Shown: in pieces, positions 62,868 to 64,000 of the stretch
Position numbering within the stretch: position 1 is the stretch's first letter
Layout: every line of letters begins with the position of its first letter
Assembly: GCF_019029495.1 (NCBI RefSeq)
Contig: NZ_JAERQM010000006.1
Span: forward strand, 325,115-389,114
DNA length: 64,000 nucleotides
Reading direction: 5' to 3'
Origin: Falsiroseomonas oleicola
Lineage (GTDB): Bacteria; Pseudomonadota; Alphaproteobacteria; Acetobacterales; Acetobacteraceae
The notes under the pieces: model-generated
Seen by the model: the letters and a program-made list of their open reading frames with translations, nothing else
Database searches by the model: none
What the model was told of the DNA's origin: nothing
Made by a program: the position numbers and the translations under genes

Positions 62868-64000
62868 ATGTTCTGCTGTCCCGTCTGCACGCCTGGCCTG
62901 GGCCGCTTCGTCTGTTCGCCGGACATGGGGAGCGGCGGCGGAGGCGGGGCCGCGGCGGCGATCCGCGACGCGGTATCGACGGGCAGACCAGGCGAGCGGT
63001 GGATCGACATACACTGCCATCTATTCAACATCCGAGACCTGCCTGCGCGCGAGTTCATCATGCAGACCCGGCTGAACATGCCGTCGATCGTTGATGTACC
63101 CGCTTTCCTTGCGCTCGCCGCGCTAGTGGGCGGCCTCAACGGCATGGGCATCACGGCGAAGGATGAGCTTAGAGCGCTCGGGAAGGGCACGGACCCGCGG
63201 CTGCTGACCATCGGTGGCGCGGGAAGTACCGAGGAGGCGCTCCGCGCCATCCGCGACGGGGTTGCGACGGAGCCTCACGGATTTCAGGCGCCCTGGGACC
63301 AGGAGCCACGGCTGCCGCCGCTACCGGAAGGCGCCGCCGATGTCTTGAAGCGCGCGGCGGACGAGACGCTGCCGGGCCGCGCTCCGGGGTCAGAAGTATC
63401 GAACGCCGAGATCGCGGCGCTTGCCCGGCGGATCGACGAGGACACTGGACCGTCGCGGGAGGGCTTCACGGGATGGGCGCACACCATGGCCAAACCCCGC
63501 GACCAGCTCACAGGCGAGCTGCTGAAGCAGTTCCCCGAGGGCGCGGACGTGCTCCTCACGCCCGCACTCGTGGACTATAGTCGCTGGCTGGGCATTAGAG
63601 GCAGCCGACTCTTTCCTGATCCCGCCGGGAACGTCGAGGAGCAGATCGGGGTGATGGCCGCGATCTCGGACCGGCGAGCGCGGAATAGTTCAGCGAAGCG
63701 GCGCTCCGGCCTCTTCTCCTTCGCCCCCTTTTGCCCGTGGCGTCAGGCCGAAGCGATGGCCTCGCGGAGCCGCGGGCGCATCGTGGACACGCCGCTCGAA
63801 CGGGTGGAGCGCTGGGTCCGGCAGGGCCACGTCATCGGTGTGAAGCTGTACCCGCCGATGGGCTTTCTCCCCATCGGCAACGAGGGGCGCTCCGCCGATT
63901 TGCCGCGCTTCCCGGACCGCCTCAGGGAACTCGCGGGGACGCGCGATCCCGGTGCGATTCTCGACGCGGCCCTCGCGCAACTCTACGCCTTTTGCGAGGC
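62868..64000 (+). CDS. Amidohydrolase-like protein, 3' end outside window
   Basis: 377 codons are open to the edge. The metal-site segment WIDIHCHLFNIRDLPAREFI (about residues 45-64) and the later GHVIGVKLYPPMGFLPIGN fit the amidohydrolase-2/TIM-barrel superfamily, with His-x-His as first metal ligands. The first 16 residues hold four cysteines (FCCPVCTPG, FVC), an unusual start. GGGGAG lies seven bases before the ATG. The substrate is unknown and the C-terminal half is not visible. Confidence 0.78.
   Translation, partial: MFCCPVCTPGLGRFVCSPDMGSGGGGGAAAAIRDAVSTGRPGERWIDIHCHLFNIRDLPAREFIMQTRLNMPSIVDVPAFLALAALVGGLNGMGITAKDELRALGKGTDPRLLTIGGAGSTEEALRAIRDGVATEPHGFQAPWDQEPRLPPLPEGAADVLKRAADETLPGRAPGSEVSNAEIAALARRIDEDTGPSREGFTGWAHTMAKPRDQLTGELLKQFPEGADVLLTPALVDYSRWLGIRGSRLFPDPAGNVEEQIGVMAAISDRRARNSSAKRRSGLFSFAPFCPWRQAEAMASRSRGRIVDTPLERVERWVRQGHVIGVKLYPPMGFLPIGNEGRSADLPRFPDRLRELAGTRDPGAILDAALAQLYAFCE

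Overview
This window looks like chromosome or large-plasmid DNA from a GC-rich alphaproteobacterium. The codon use, the many LysR-family regulators, the paired DUF1127 proteins and the hydroxychromene-isomerase, TauE and MFS content suggest an Acetobacteraceae or Rhodospirillales soil or water genus such as Roseomonas. That assignment is inference; no rRNA or marker gene is present. No tRNA, rRNA or CRISPR array was seen.

Layout. (1) 1-3 kb: a visibly AT-richer, truncated P-loop NTPase gene, then an IS66-like end and a truncated IS21 element (istB intact, istA cut). (2) 3-31 kb: metabolic and regulatory accessory DNA. It holds a cupin protein, two DUF1127 proteins, a TetR gene with a pseudo-hydrolase/cupin fusion, three permease genes of MFS and TauE type, five LysR regulators, an SDR, PLP aminotransferases including a MocR regulator, a nitronate monooxygenase, a DMT exporter, HAD, rhodanese, GNAT, enoyl-CoA hydratase and haloalkane-dehalogenase-like enzymes. 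Among them lie decayed genes (LysE, PEBP/YbhB, a GNAT-methyltransferase chimera) and a truncated IS256. (3) 31-41 kb: a defence island. It contains a two-gene operon pairing a phosphoribosyltransferase-like protein with a GHKL ATPase (the best candidate for an undescribed system), a methyltransferase-HNH fusion gene, and a Thoeris system with a divergent thsA (SIR2-SLOG) and two TIR genes. Thoeris is bracketed by the methyltransferase-HNH gene and a decayed copy of that gene's 3' end, with IS21-like and IS3 scraps beside it. (4) 41-50 kb: a very large unknown membrane protein, then a kinase / PP2C / vWA triad of the YegI-PphC-YegL or TerY-P type with 4-base overlaps, and a divergent DUF4236-SH3 protein. 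(5) 49-53 kb: a His-Xaa-Ser peptide system, hxsB-hxsC-hxsA, also with 4-base overlaps; no hxsD was recognised. (6) 53-64 kb: quinone oxidoreductase, an HNH nuclease, a DUF2235 hydrolase, an IS66 scrap, a coiled-coil membrane protein beside an M15 peptidase, a lipoprotein M19 dipeptidase, and the start of an amidohydrolase gene that runs off the end.

How the genes fit together. The 31-58 kb part combines NAD-depleting immunity (Thoeris), nucleases, phosphorylation switches and envelope-directed peptides or hydrolases, embedded in IS remnants. This is the usual composition of a defence or stress island. The 4-17 kb part is dominated by small regulator-plus-transporter units, typical of catabolic accessory DNA. 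Roles for the unknown proteins are inference from domain patterns read by eye.
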